The translations under genes were made by a program, and so were the position numbers. Shown here piece by piece: positions 21,659 through 33,412 of a stretch of 64,000 bases of DNA. Position 1 is the stretch's first letter. Every line of letters begins with the position of its first letter. The notes under the pieces are model-generated. The model ran no database searches. It was given only the letters and a program-made list of their open reading frames with translations, and was not told the DNA's origin. Source of the stretch: Climacium dendroides (lineage: Eukaryota; Streptophyta; Bryopsida; Hypnales; Climaciaceae); assembly GCA_950106755.1 (NCBI GenBank), contig OX467082.1, forward strand, positions 35,650,001 to 35,714,000, written 5' to 3'.

Positions 21659-21697
21659 GATGAAGTTTGATGAACCGATTGGCGGTCAAACTTCATC
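21659..21697. repeat. Inverted repeat GATGAAGTTTGA / TCAAACTTCATC (second)
   Basis: Perfect 12-bp arms at 21659-21670 and 21686-21697 are separated by 15 bases, the same spacing as in the copy at 21189-21227. Confidence 0.8.
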
Positions 21698-22429
21698 TAC
21701 TCATATCTTTTGCTATGAGTGTCCAATTAGGGTGAATTTTATAGTTTTGGAAAAGAAAATTAATCATCTACAAGATGGCATATTTAGGTTGTGTCCAAAC
21801 CATCTTTTTCAAAATAACCATAGTGGCACATTAGAATCTATAATCACTTGACAAACAATAGTTTAGATCTTATTTTGAATGGGTTTTCACATACTGAAAG
21901 CCTATTTAGGAATTGAAAAAGATCCATTGCTTGGAAGGCAAAATGAACCAACGTTAGAACATCCATAGGGTAAAACCAACTAAAAGAACCTAGTTGTGTT
22001 TGGTGATTTACCAAGGATGGGTAAATAAGCACTCACAACCATCAATGTTGACACTGAAATTATATGACACTTTCTTAGTAAGAATATTACATGATTAGAA
22101 TTGATATCAATGTTTTCTTTAGTAAAGACCAAAAATATGGTGAAATCACACATATTGCTTGTCAAAAGCCTTAACCCTTAACCCCTGAGCGCCCTAGTGT
22201 TTCAAATCAAGCCTCCTCATTTTAGAAAACTTTCTTGTTAGATTATTATAATCTTTAAAGTGATCTAGTTGAATGATGTTATGGTGTCCTTTTCACCACA
22301 TCTTCTGTTCTCTCTTGACTACAAATCAATTAGTTGATTTACTTGAATCTATTCTTACAAGAAAGTTTGAGTTAAATGAATTCAGAAAGGTCTAAATTTC
22401 ATTGAATTCGCTATGGGTGTGCAGAGGTT

Positions 22430-23300
22430 AAAGGACCTATTGTAGGCCTTTTTCTGCAAAAAAAAACAATTAAAACTACCATTTTTGTAGCAAAGAGTAG
22501 AAAAATTTGAAAATTATTTTTCTTGCACATCTAATAATAAGATCTTAAACATAACTAGTAGGAGAATGTGTGGGAAAAATATCAAAAATATTTACTACAC
22601 AGATTGCAAGATATTCACATTTAAAATGAAAAAAAAATAAATTTACAACACATTCTAGGATTGGATTTTTTAACTTTGAACCTTCTTAACTTTAATTTTT
22701 TGCACTACAAGGATTTGAGATTTAAATCTTTATGGTGGAAATTGAATTGAGAACGTAGGAAAAAAATACATTGTGAAAACCTTAAATTTTACTCTTAAAA
22801 AAATTGTTAAATAGAAATAGGTATGAGGTTGAAGGAAAATTTAAATTATTAATATCTCTAAGATGATTTAAAATGCCCTAATTACAATAGTGATATTATT
22901 CTAACAAAAAAACTAAACCATATGAAACTTTGTTTTTAATTGTAAGAATTGCATTCAGAAATGAATCTTACAAGTTATTTTTTCAAGAACTACAAGATGT
23001 TCTAATTGCCCGAAAAAAAAGATTGTATATAATTTTTTCATAACAAATCCAAATGGAATGAATCAAAGATTTTAAAATAGACAAAATTATAATATATTAG
23101 AAAATAAATTTGAAAAAAAAGTCAAATTTTTGAAATTTTTTTGTTGCCCCTCTCCCTTGTTTTGAGCTTATTTGGACATAACTTTTGTTCCCATGCATCG
23201 ATTGAAAAAAAATTATATTTGTACAAAGGTAATAAATATTTTTGTGGTATTATTGTACAATATTGTATAGTATTTACAAAATTTGCTATTGATTCAGTAT
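22430..23300 (+). repeat. Old copy of the TTAA-flanked MITE-like family
   Basis: The sequence runs parallel to 63020-63810. Shared blocks include ACTACCATTT, GATTGCAAGATATT, CAAGTTATTTTTTCAAGAA and CATAACAAATCCAAATGGAATGAATCAAAG. The ends have decayed and I cannot place them exactly. It has no coding capacity. Confidence 0.65.
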
Positions 23301-26300
23301 AGAGAAAGTAATGATGGATGTCTTTTTTTTTGCTTTTCAAAGTTTACAATAATAAGATCAATTGATTTTAATTAATCACTCTATATTTTAGAGTAAACTC
23401 TAAAACTAAAAGTTAAATTTTTTACAACTTTTCAAAGGTTAAATTTAATTCCAAAAGGTGAAAACTAGGTAAATAAAGTTTTTTTTAAAAGTTTGACTTT
23501 ACATATAGATATCACAAATTTTGTCTATTGAACCAAACTTCATCAAATATATAGAAGGTACTTATTATTGCACATCTATGTTTTGGCCAATAACCCTTGG
23601 GCATTTAAATATGACAATAGTATTGATGTGACACAGAAGCCATACAAGTTGACTATGCATTGATTCCGTGCTAATTTAGGAAAACATTTTTGTAACATAA
23701 AATCCACACGGATTTGTATACATACATTTTCTATGCGTCAATAATATATTGGTAATATGCACGGAAAAAACACGATGTAAGTGCTATTGTAAAGAATATT
23801 ATTTGCATTGTCAAGGTGAGAAGAGTTTACTTTGAAAATACACAAGGTATTTAGTTGCAACCAAAAGTGACTTGGAATTAGGAGATACAGAAAGGAAATA
23901 AATTCTTCTAAGACTAATTTTATTTTTAGAATACAGATTGTCTTCGACTAACAACCTTGTTTGCACCTAAGATCTAAAGCATCTAGTGGTATTCAACGCC
24001 GATTAGGCTTATAAGCCTCGTTGGTATTTATCGTGAGTTCAAAGCCTCAAATACAAATACCTCCAAGTAGTTTTAATGATTACTTGAGTACTTGCAATTA
24101 TCTACAGGATAAGGGCAATTTGTACTTGCATCACCTCCAAACCTTATAGTTTATTGGTCATCATTTCAACCTCACTACAAGAAAAAATTAGCACCACCCA
24201 CTTAATGCACACTTAATAGTCTCATTAGCTATTAAACTGATCTCACCATCACAATAGAGTTAAAAATTGAAAGCGCCTAACCACGAATACGAAACAGGAC
24301 AAAGTTTACTACAAGAAAGGTACCAAGATAAAAATCAAGAAATCCACACTAGATTCTCTTTCTCAAACAACATTTAAACAAGAAATAAAAAGGAAATAAA
24401 ATGCACTAAAAGCATCCACCTACAAACCTCACCCAAACTCTTCAAATAGAAAAGCACCAAAATTTTATTCACTCAAACTCTTATAACTTTCATTAAAATA
24501 CTTCAAACATTTTAAAAATTGAGCCTTTAGAAAGCTATAAAAATATCACTTTAATGTGTCTAAATCTCAAAAAAAAAGATGAAATCTACAAGTTATAGTG
24601 GTCACTCGAATCTTTGCTCTTCTTCATTTGATTAGCAACAGACTCTCTTCTACTCACACGCTTATAACTTATCACTCATAACCTCAAATCTCGTAAGAAT
24701 AGTCTTTTTGGAACACAAAAAATTGAGAAGCAAACCCTCAAAATTTCATTGCAAAATTCGACATACATCAAAATTATGGCTCTTTGAAGTCACAACTTTC
24801 TTATTCCCCTTTTTCACACAAAAATAGGACCTACGTACCAAATAGACCCTAGATTATGGGGGAATCCATATACAATCATCATGGGTCTTCAAACCCTCAT
24901 TAATTATGGGAAACTCCTTCTATAAGTTTCTATTTACTTCCAAAGGCCCAAACTTCCACCAAAGTTAAATTTTAGTAGGTAAATCTCATTTATAACTCTA
25001 TCCTTCTATTCTAAACATATGGATGAACTACAAAATATGAAATGACCACTATACTAGAATAAAAGCTGAACAGAAATATAAATTGAAGTAAAAAAATAAT
25101 ACTATTCCATTTGTAAAAACTTCAGAATATACCGAATAGTAGCAACCACGTTTGACCTTTGTTTAAGAATTTATTGACCCCTTCAATCAACATTGGTGGC
25201 CAGGACTTCCTTTAATCAACTTAACCATACAATAGTATTGTTCTTCATTTAAACCTTCAACACTACCTTCAAAAGTTACATCTTGAGTACATAATTCAAT
25301 ACAACTGACTTGAATTAGAATCACCAAGGCATGGATATTTCTTTGAAGATTGTTGTGCCAACGTTGCTTTATACGAGGTTGTTTGAGCAGTTGAGAAGGT
25401 CTACCTTCCTTTTATGAACGAACTTGATGTAGTATTGTTAAACATCGGTTGAGCTAGCTAATCCAGCAGTTGAGACAAGAAAAGCTTTAATTCCATTTCT
25501 TGTTGAAACTAGAAATCTTGTGACTTCATAAAAATCCTTCAACTCAACATTTGAAAATCAAATTTCATAACAAAACACAAATTCTATAGAATCAAAAAAA
25601 CTAATTCAAATTGATGAAGTTAATCCAAGGTTGAATTCTTTATATCATTCTTCGTCAATTACAAGCATCACCTTGAAGCCACTAGAAGTGTCATTAACAA
25701 AAAAAAATTCTCGAATCATAAAATCTTATTATAATAGTATATTGGTGAAAATTTATAATATATACAAATTCATAACACAACAACGTGCAAATCCAATACA
25801 ATAAAGCCTATGCAATTCGTACGTTTAAATGAGTAAAATGAATCCGTACAAAAACAATTGGCATTCAATCATTTAGCAAGTTCAAGATATAAACCTCAAA
25901 GTGTGACAAATTGCAAAAAATTCACTTTTAAATATAAAGTGATTTTTTTTATTTAAAAAAAAAGAAAATATAATCACAATCAAGTTAACCATCTTCAATA
26001 AGAAAAATTTAGGTTCATTAGATTCTATCATCAAAAGTTATAATAATTTTGTTACTTTGAATGTGACACAAAATATAGGTCTTTTTTGCAATCACCCTAA
26101 ACTTGTCTACATTGACAACTCTATGATGAATATTGGATGGAAAATATCTCATATTCATTCTACATTTGAATTTTGTTACAATTCTTATAGTCCTACACTT
26201 CATTCTATAATTGCTTTGTAACTCAAATAATGCATACACTTCATTATACGACTACTTTGCAACTAAAACAATGTATTAATGATGTAAAATAAATTATATA

Positions 26301-26757
26301 CATTTGGTGCTAATAGAGAGGGCTAAAATTATAGGAAAATTATTTATGGTACTTAGTCATTTTTTAGTCAGTTGTGGCAAACACATTCTTTTTCTAATAT
26401 TTTTTGTAGAAGTTGCCTACCACAATAGCCAATATTCATAGTGAAAATAGTTTCGCTTGCTTAAATATTGTAGAACTAACTACATAAAGTTACATAGGGG
26501 CCAAAGTTCTAAACCAAGACCCCATCTTTACATTCAATGATCGATGTTGATGTCAAACTCAACTTGAAGATTTCAAGCACAAAACTTATGTTTACAAATG
26601 TGTGTGCTTATTCAATGACTCACCCTTTATATATCACCAAATGTTATATTGGTGGAAATACATCCAAATATGTTGAAAACATGATATTTATTTATTTTTC
26701 AATGACACGATTTATTTTGTTACTTAGTGTGTTGTCGCATTGTAAATGCATACATAG

Positions 26758-26761
<4 letters not shown>
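23301..26761. other. AT-rich non-coding DNA
   Basis: No gene or RNA is recognised. A CACTACAAGAAAAA motif at 24173-24186 resembles one end of a CACTA element, but no matching inverted end was found nearby, so it is left as a possible solo remnant. Confidence 0.4.

Positions 26762-26801
<40 letters not shown>
26762..26801. repeat. (AT)n microsatellite
   Basis: About 19 uninterrupted AT dinucleotides. Confidence 0.95.
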
Positions 26802-26804
<3 letters not shown>

Positions 26805-27559
26805 AGAAATGACATCATTCTAATAACTTCACGGTGACGATTTTTTCATTTAGCATGAGCTATCTATAAAATAGAGGCAACTACCTTAAAGTTTCATCAA
26901 TTGATGTAGTTTTTTTTGTTCTCTACTTTGGATTTAGAATGTCGAATTGGAGGGGATTTTCTGAGTCTCAAGATGATGAACTTCAACCGGAATCAATATT
27001 TGAACTTTCATTGTCACAACTACCGGATCAACCTCTTTTACCGTTGAATCTTGGCATCTTGCATTGCTGCTTGAGCATCTTCGGGATGAAACTGAACCTT
27101 CTCGACCGCCAAAGCAACCTTGCGTGAAGCAACGATGGCACGAGAATCTTCAACCACTATAAGAAAACGGTGTCCGCTTGGACATCCAGCCAAAAACGAC
27201 GTATATCCGCGTAGACATGATACGTTGCACGAGACGTCAAGGTGTCAGGTCGAGAAAGTGGAGATTTTGCGATGATGTCTGTGTTAGCATTGCTAGATTG
27301 CAATCACAACATACTGATGCTACAAAAAACGTGCATGCAATGTAAGGCATCCAGGTGGACATCAGATGTTTCCCAGGATGTCCACAATAACATATTTAGC
27401 CACGTCATCATCTTTGGTCAAACATACCTCACAAGTTTAGATAGAATTTTGGTGCGGTCAGAGGTAAAGTGACTGCCCAAGGCTAAAAAGAGGACAACGG
27501 GCAGGTGGTGACTCCTAAAAGCTTATGTGGCATTTGATGTGGTGAGATGAGGTGGTTAT

Positions 27560-27720
27560 TGTGTGACGTGGACCGATGAGGTGGCGAGATGACGTGGATA
27601 GGGGTGATGACGTGGCATGCCACGTCAATAGCCGCGACCAGTCCATGTTCCGACCTTGGATGTCTCCGTGGACATCACACCTGACGTGCTGACGTCCACA
27701 TTGACATCACTTCTAGCGTT
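27560..27720. repeat. Left subterminal repeats of the CACTA element, including an 18-bp palindrome
   Basis: GACGTGG/CCACGTC motifs are clustered. Two of them form the perfect palindrome GACGTGGCATGCCACGTC at 27609-27626. A mirror cluster of CCACGT(C/T)A lies at about 28690-28800. Confidence 0.75.
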
Positions 27721-28309
27721 AACATTTTGTACTTCCTGCGACTGTAACTTCAAACCACATGCTATCCATGGTGCGTTTCATTACGTTTGACTGGACGTGT
27801 GGGCGTTGTGAAAGCAACTGTAGGCGTCCACTTTGATGTCAAAAATGACTCCAGATGCATGACATTATTTTATGAAAAAGGGTGAATTTGCACATGATGC
27901 GCATCCTTCCTATGTAGTATAGGCGGACTTATGTGTTTACTTGGGTTAGGGGCATTTTGGGGCTCTTGAAGTCTTACAACTTGTGCACGTTCTTCAAACT
28001 TCATTAGGATAAAATTGCAACCTACTCTTATGATGTCATGTGCAGCACCGAGCCAGACAGATTCTGTCACAAAATGCTATCTACTGTGCTTTTCATGACA
28101 TTTGATTGGATGTGTGGATGTTGTGGAAGACATACAGATGTTTTTTAAAACATCATTTCAAACATTATTGTATTCATATTCCTACTCATATTCTAGTTCT
28201 GTATATCCCATATGATTTGTCATGCTATCTACACCCCACTAGTATAAAAGGCTTGTCTTCTCATCAATTAACAAGTGGATTTTTAAGCCATGTAATATAC
28301 TTAATAAAT

Positions 28310-28520
28310 ATAATGTATTGTGTACATGTGTATGGCATATTGTATATACTATATTTTGTATGATATATTGTATATATTGTAATTTGTATGGCATATTGTA
28401 TATATTATATTTTAAATGACATATTTTATATACTGTGTTGTTATATTGCATATAATATACCATATATTGCATATTTTATATTGTGTACAACATATTGCTA
28501 TAGTCTTTTATAACATATCA
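28310..28520. repeat. Degenerate AT-rich tandem repeat inside the CACTA element
   Basis: Units of roughly 28-32 bp, such as ATATTGTATATATTATATTT joined by TATGGC, are repeated about six times with many substitutions. Confidence 0.6.
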
Positions 28521-29283
28521 CATGATATAATAAAATATACCTCATGTCATTGTTGATGTCAAATGAGACATCATGAGAAGCATACAGTTGTTTCACCTGA
28601 TGTTATTCAAGATACTCAGATGTCCACATTGATGTCTCAAATAACATCATTAAATTTTAAAAAGACAGTTTAGGAATCTCTGAGAAATGCCATGTCAGCA
28701 TCCGCGGATGCCACGTCAGCCAATTTTGTCGTCAATGACATGACATGCCACGTTACGTCACTGCCACGTCATTGCCACGTCGCTGCCACGTCATAGATGG
28801 GCAATGGATGAAAAAAATGACACTCTAGCTTTCCCGCGCCTATGTGGCAGCCACATGTCAACTTCCTAAGCCCTCTGTTGACCAAAGTTTTTTTGGACAT
28901 CACGATGTCCAGCCTAAAAATCTGCGTGGACGTAGCATGCAAAATGCATGTCCACGGCAGCGTGGTCTAATTGGACATCCACCCTGACGTAGACACGTCA
29001 AGCGCGATGTCCGCATGTCAAAATTGCGATGTCTCGGTGGAGACAGTTTTCTTATAGTGAACGTAATGCTCGAACGTTGGTGATCTTGTTGCAAATTGGA
29101 TGTATTGAATCCGGTAGTCGAGAAGTGACCTTTGAAGGGTGTTTTGAAGGTTTAAACAATGATCAATGTTATTGTATGATCAAACCTATTGAAGGGAGTC
29201 GTGGCCACCAACAATGGTTAGAGGGACCTATCAAATCTTTAATTAAGACTGATCGTGCAAAATATGTTGTTGTCACTGTCTAA

Positions 29284-32200
29284 TGCATTCTCAAGTTTTT
29301 ACAAATGAAGTGAGATTTATTTAAAGACTTTAATTTTTTATCTTTAATAGTCATCTACTTATTATATTTGTAATTTATAAATTTTATTTTGTGTGTTTAA
29401 GATTGTAGAAGGAAAAGATAAAAATAATTTGCCTTTTAATTTTTGAATTGATTTATCTTCTAGTAAAGAAGATAAATTTAGTTTTGTGGTCAAATAAAGA
29501 GACCAATAGATGTTAGTTAAGCCACATGGCCAAGATATGGGCTATTATGTACTTGATTTGTGTGGTTTTAGTTGAAAATAAAGTAGAAGAAAAGGTGGAC
29601 ACTATTCACTGATTCTCTCATTGTTGCTTGTAAGGCTCAAATGTTTGAGACTTGAGAGGCCATAGTGTGTTGTATTTAAAGAATTTTGAAATGAAATTTG
29701 TAGGAGTTATGTATCATGGTGTTGTGTTTTCAAAATAACTTTACTTGCTTGATTTGAAATTTGAAATCAAAAGTTGTGCTAGTTTGAATAAAGGGAGGTC
29801 TGCTGCTTTCTTCGAAGAGGGGCTGAGACTTCAACCGACTATAAAAGACGGGCAAGTCTTTTGTTTGCAATGAAACTTTGAAGAAGTGTGGAAAATCTTA
29901 TTAGCTTTCTATGAATCTATCATTTGTTCAATTTGAAATTCATATAATTGAGTTGTAAGCGTTGAAGTGAAGAAGGGTCTGCTACTCTTGTTTTTAGATG
30001 TTGAAACTTTGGACGGCTATATATATTGAACAAAGTGTTGGAATGAGTTGAAATTTGGAAGAAGTGTAAAAAATTGTATTAGATTTTCAAAAAGTTATCA
30101 CTCATTCCATTTGGAGTTGTGGAGCATCAGTGGCGTTCATTCAAAGTTCAATTTTGAAATTGGAGTTGGAGTGAAGTTTTGAAGTTGAAGTTGAAAGAGA
30201 ACTTGTGTGTTGTAGCTTTTGGCTTGTCTTTCATTGTATACCTTTCTTGTTGTAGGCAGCTTAAGTTAAATCAAAACTTAGCCTCATTTTGTATCGTGGC
30301 GACAAAGTGGGGTTAGTGGCCCACATAGTTGAATCTTGTTTGTTCTCACAATGAAAATTAAAGCATAATTAGAGCTGGTCACCGGGAATTTGAAATTTAG
30401 GAGCCAATTCTACGAATGTTTCAGCTCTAGTCTAGCCATCCCGTTTTACCCGTCCAAGGCCTATGGATTTTTATCACTTACCTTAATCTTTAAACCTATT
30501 CAGAGCCACCAATAAGATAGGCCAACGGGAATCAATTTGAAGACGAAGAAGAAGATTTGACATTTGAGATAGAAAATTTGACTGAACTCCCAAGCAAACT
30601 ATTCCTAGTCGCAGCCAGAATCCTTGTGATTTCCCAAAGCAAACTCTCTCCACATGATAGTGTCAAGATTATTTTTCAAGGTTTTGAATGCATTCAGTAG
30701 AGATAGAAAGAAAAAAGAAATTTACAAAAAAGAAATTTGATGTGTAGATTCTTCTATTGAATGCCATATTTTATTTTGCAATAAATGTAAAAGTCTATAT
30801 TTGCTTTAAGTTCCTTCCATGGACTCTTTGGAGTTTGAGGTTTCACTTGAAGGGACAATTAAAGTGATTGTTCAACATATGCAAGAGATCTTGAGTAGTT
30901 GCACATGAAGTTAATTGTGGTTGAATGTTCATAAAATTTTGACACAAGTTGTGAATATACACTTCTTTAGTAGGAATATCATTTTTTCAATTGAATGCCT
31001 AGATCAAAAATTATGTTGCCTTGAATGTTTCAAGTAGCCTACACAACTTTGTACAATGTATACAAAACTCATTTTAAAATTTTAAAAATTTTGGCAAGCA
31101 TGTAAGTTACATAATACAAGATGCAAATGTAAAAAAATAACCATTTGTATTGTAAAATTTCACTCTAGAAGGTATTAAAGTTTGCTGGCACTATCAAACA
31201 AGGTTAGAAAAAGAATTCTTCAAACTTCAAACATTATAATCTTTCAATCCATGTGGTCTAAAGTTTATAAAATATTTTCCACACATTCCCACAATAGTTT
31301 GGTACACATTTATATAGTTGAATTTTTTTTTAACTTTTTTTTTTTCATTTAATTTTCACTACTCTACTAAGTGATAGTTTTTTTCAATTTCTACCTAAAA
31401 TGTGCCTTGGTCTTTTAGGGTTTAACTCCTAAACATTCAAAGAGGACCTCCCTCCAAAATCACCTCCAACACACCAATTCCAAGATGTAATTTCTTTTAG
31501 AATTATTCCTTGATACTCTTACAATAGGATCTTATCCATCTATATCAAATTAATTTGCCCTCCAATTTTCAAAGACTTTGATTGTACAAATTTTGGGATA
31601 TCTTCAATTAAATATTAGTTTTGAAAAAATTACATTCTTTTCTTTTAGATAGAATGATTTTGGAGGCCCATATTTCAAATCTTTCAAAATAAGAGTTTGA
31701 AAATTTTGACCAAATGCATTTATGAACACTCATGAATGTGCATGCCAATTTTCACAAGGATTGGAAACAATGGAAGATTATTTTTAGAACCTTGCAATTA
31801 AATGAGGTATATAAGGAAAACTAAAATTTTACTTGACCATGCAACCATGTACTATATGTTCCAACTAATGAGCCCCTTTCCCACTTGCACACCTTAGGAT
31901 TTTTTTCCTCTCTTAGGATGATCTTTGATTGGTTACCAAATCAAAAAAAAAATTTGGCCTTGAAAAGATGTCTTGGTGAATTATATGAAATTTCACAAGA
32001 AGCACTTTGGGGGGATCTATTGAAGCTCTAAAGCTAGGCAATGACCATTTTAAAGGTTGTTTGGGCATTTAGGGTTTTAGGATTGAAAACAATCATTTTT
32101 CAATTGTTTAGGAAGTACAAAATAGGTGTCTCTAATAACATTTTTTTGTGGTATTATTGGCTACAATTACTACTTGAAACAAAGTTAGCTTTTTAGAAAC

Positions 32201-32503
32201 ATTCCTGTTTTATTTATGTATTTTGGCTATAAGCCTTTTCAAATAGATAAATGAATGTGGCTATATCAGTTAAAAAAAATATAGTGCAGGTGACAATTTT
32301 TATGGTTTTCAAAAATGAACGTTTGTCGACAAAGTCACATATCAAAAGATTTCAATGTGACCATTGCCTAGCATTAAAAAGAATCCATTCCATTGTAGAA
32401 GTTGCTTTTCATCAAAGACAATGCATTTCAACCAACTAAAATACTACCTAAACTTGAACTTAAAAGACTTTGCAAGTAAGGTAGGAGGTTTTAAAAGCAC
32501 GCA
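29284..32503. other. AT-rich non-coding DNA with an imperfect tandem duplication
   Basis: No gene is seen. The stretch at about 29795-29960 is repeated imperfectly at about 29975-30130; shared parts include GGTCTGCT, GACTATA/GGCTATA, GAAGAAGTGT and a CATTTG tract. A reversed, decayed copy of the TTAA MITE family is probable around 31210-31340. None of these carries an open frame. Confidence 0.45.
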
Positions 32504-32617
32504 GGCTCTAGAATTGTCCACCCCTTCAAATGTTCACTATTTGTACATGTTGCTTTTGGGTAGCCTTCAGCAATGTACAAATAGTGTACATTTTAGGAGG
32601 TGGGCAATTTTAGAGCC
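32504..32617. repeat. MITE-like hairpin, 114 bp
   Basis: GGCTCTAGAATTGTCCACC at the left end and its imperfect reverse complement (GGTGGGCAATTTTAGAGCC) at the right, with inner CACTATTTGTACA / TGTACAAATAGTG arms, form a long imperfect hairpin. A diverged copy in reverse orientation lies at about 44638-44757. Confidence 0.75.
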
Positions 32618-32815
32618 CTATGCCATTTCCACTTCAAAATTTCATAACTAATTCCACAAAGCTCCAAAAAATATGAAACGACTTGGGTTAGATGCAAATT
32701 CCACTTGTCTTTCAAGGAAAATTCACTGAAAAACATTTCAAGAAGCTTCACCTCCCCAAAATTCAGTTTCAGCTCTTATTAGGTGGGCAATTTATGAACC
32801 TCCTACGTTTAGCAA
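32618..32815 (+). repeat. Dispersed repeat continuing from the hairpin; inverted copy at 44440-44637
   Basis: Blocks such as ATTTCATAACTAATTCCA, TTCCACTTGTCTTTCAAGG and CATTTCAAGAAGCTTCACCT match the reverse complement of about 44480-44637. It is non-coding. Confidence 0.7.
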
Positions 32816-33412
32816 GCATTTGAAGCGAAAATCCACCTTCACAGCAGGTTCATGTCCAGCTGCCCAAAGCCCATTGTCAAGCAAGATGGCTCTTGCCTCG
32901 TGATCAATCCCGGCACCACAAAGGCCGGTGCGTGAACGAGGTGACGAGGTGAGGTCGCCGAGATACGCCAAACGCAGTAAGAGGAGAATAATCTCGCTGT
33001 CTGTTTCAGGCTTCCGTCTCACCAATGCGGTGCAAAAGCCGGGCGCCACCAGTTGAGGACCTTTTCAGCTAAGCTCCGAGTTTAGTCCTCTCTTTACTGA
33101 GCTTACTTCCGAAACTTGCACCGAAAACTCATGGACTGTTGCTGGATTCGAGCATGTTCCACCTCCACCACGTCTGGGCCCCGGTACTGGATGTGCAACT
33201 TCGTGGTTGCATTCGTTGCAGCGGGGCACGGTACGTTTCCACAGGACAGGGATTGAAATAATAGCAGGCAGCAAAGATGCGAGACCGCCAAACATTGTTT
33301 CCACGAATTCCGGCCTGTTGCCCCACATTGGCAAGCTCTCGGAAATCTCGACCTGCGTATTCTTAGCATCTCGTTGGGTGTAATGTAATGTACTACAGTA
33401 CCAAAGAATCAA
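32792..33412 (-). pseudogene. GC-rich coding-like stretch of unknown function, one internal TGA
   Basis: A single minus-strand frame runs from 33412 to a stop at 32792, interrupted once by TGA at 33065-33067. A plausible exon could begin after an AG near 33355 (ACGCAG, then a codon run reading VEISESLPMWGNRPEF). The frame holds a hydrophobic segment (MFGGLASLLPAIISIPVLW), then a CNEC pair, a GPRRGGGG turn and a later Cys. Base composition is near 50% GC, like the intact genes and unlike the surroundings. I do not recognise the family. It may be a decayed host gene fragment or a partial exon set with an unseen intron at the TGA. Confidence 0.35.

Larger units (their letters stand above)
21087..22429. 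other. AT-rich non-coding DNA with three related hairpins
   Basis: No gene is seen. Three inverted repeats built on GATGAAGTTT lie at 21189-21227, 21506-21546 and 21659-21697. The first and third are also followed by similar flanks that share TCCAATTAG, so this may be a tandemly duplicated, decayed foldback element. Confidence 0.6.
27155..29059. mobile_element. Non-autonomous CACTA (En/Spm-like) transposon, 1,905 bp
   Basis: The termini are CACTATAAGAAAAC (27155-27168) and its exact reverse complement (29046-29059). They are flanked on both sides by AAC (27152-27154 and 29060-29062), the 3-bp target duplication usual for CACTA elements. The interior encodes no transposase. It has many subterminal motifs of the types GACGTGG/CCACGTC and TGGACATC/GATGTCCA in both orientations, as expected for transposase binding sites of this superfamily. 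Confidence 0.95.
26939..29283 (+). pseudogene. Older coding sequence of unknown function, split by the CACTA insertion
   Basis: Left of the insertion, an ATG at 26939 opens a Ser/Gln/Glu-rich frame. From about 27050 a different frame looks better (WHLALLLEHLRDETEPSR, then VKQRWHENLQ), so a frameshift or small intron separates them. Right of the insertion, after one copy of the AAC target duplication, that second frame continues as RNARTLVILLQIGCIESG and on through FEGCFEGLNNDQCYC to the TAA at 29281-29283. The continuity of this frame across the insertion point supports one ancestral coding sequence of at least 110 codons. I do not recognise the family. It may belong to an older transposon or be a low-copy host gene. 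Confidence 0.5.

Noticed and set aside
24173..24186. CACTACAAGAAAAA, resembling a CACTA terminus
   Set aside because: No matching inverted end or target duplication was found within several kilobases, so it is not called as an element.
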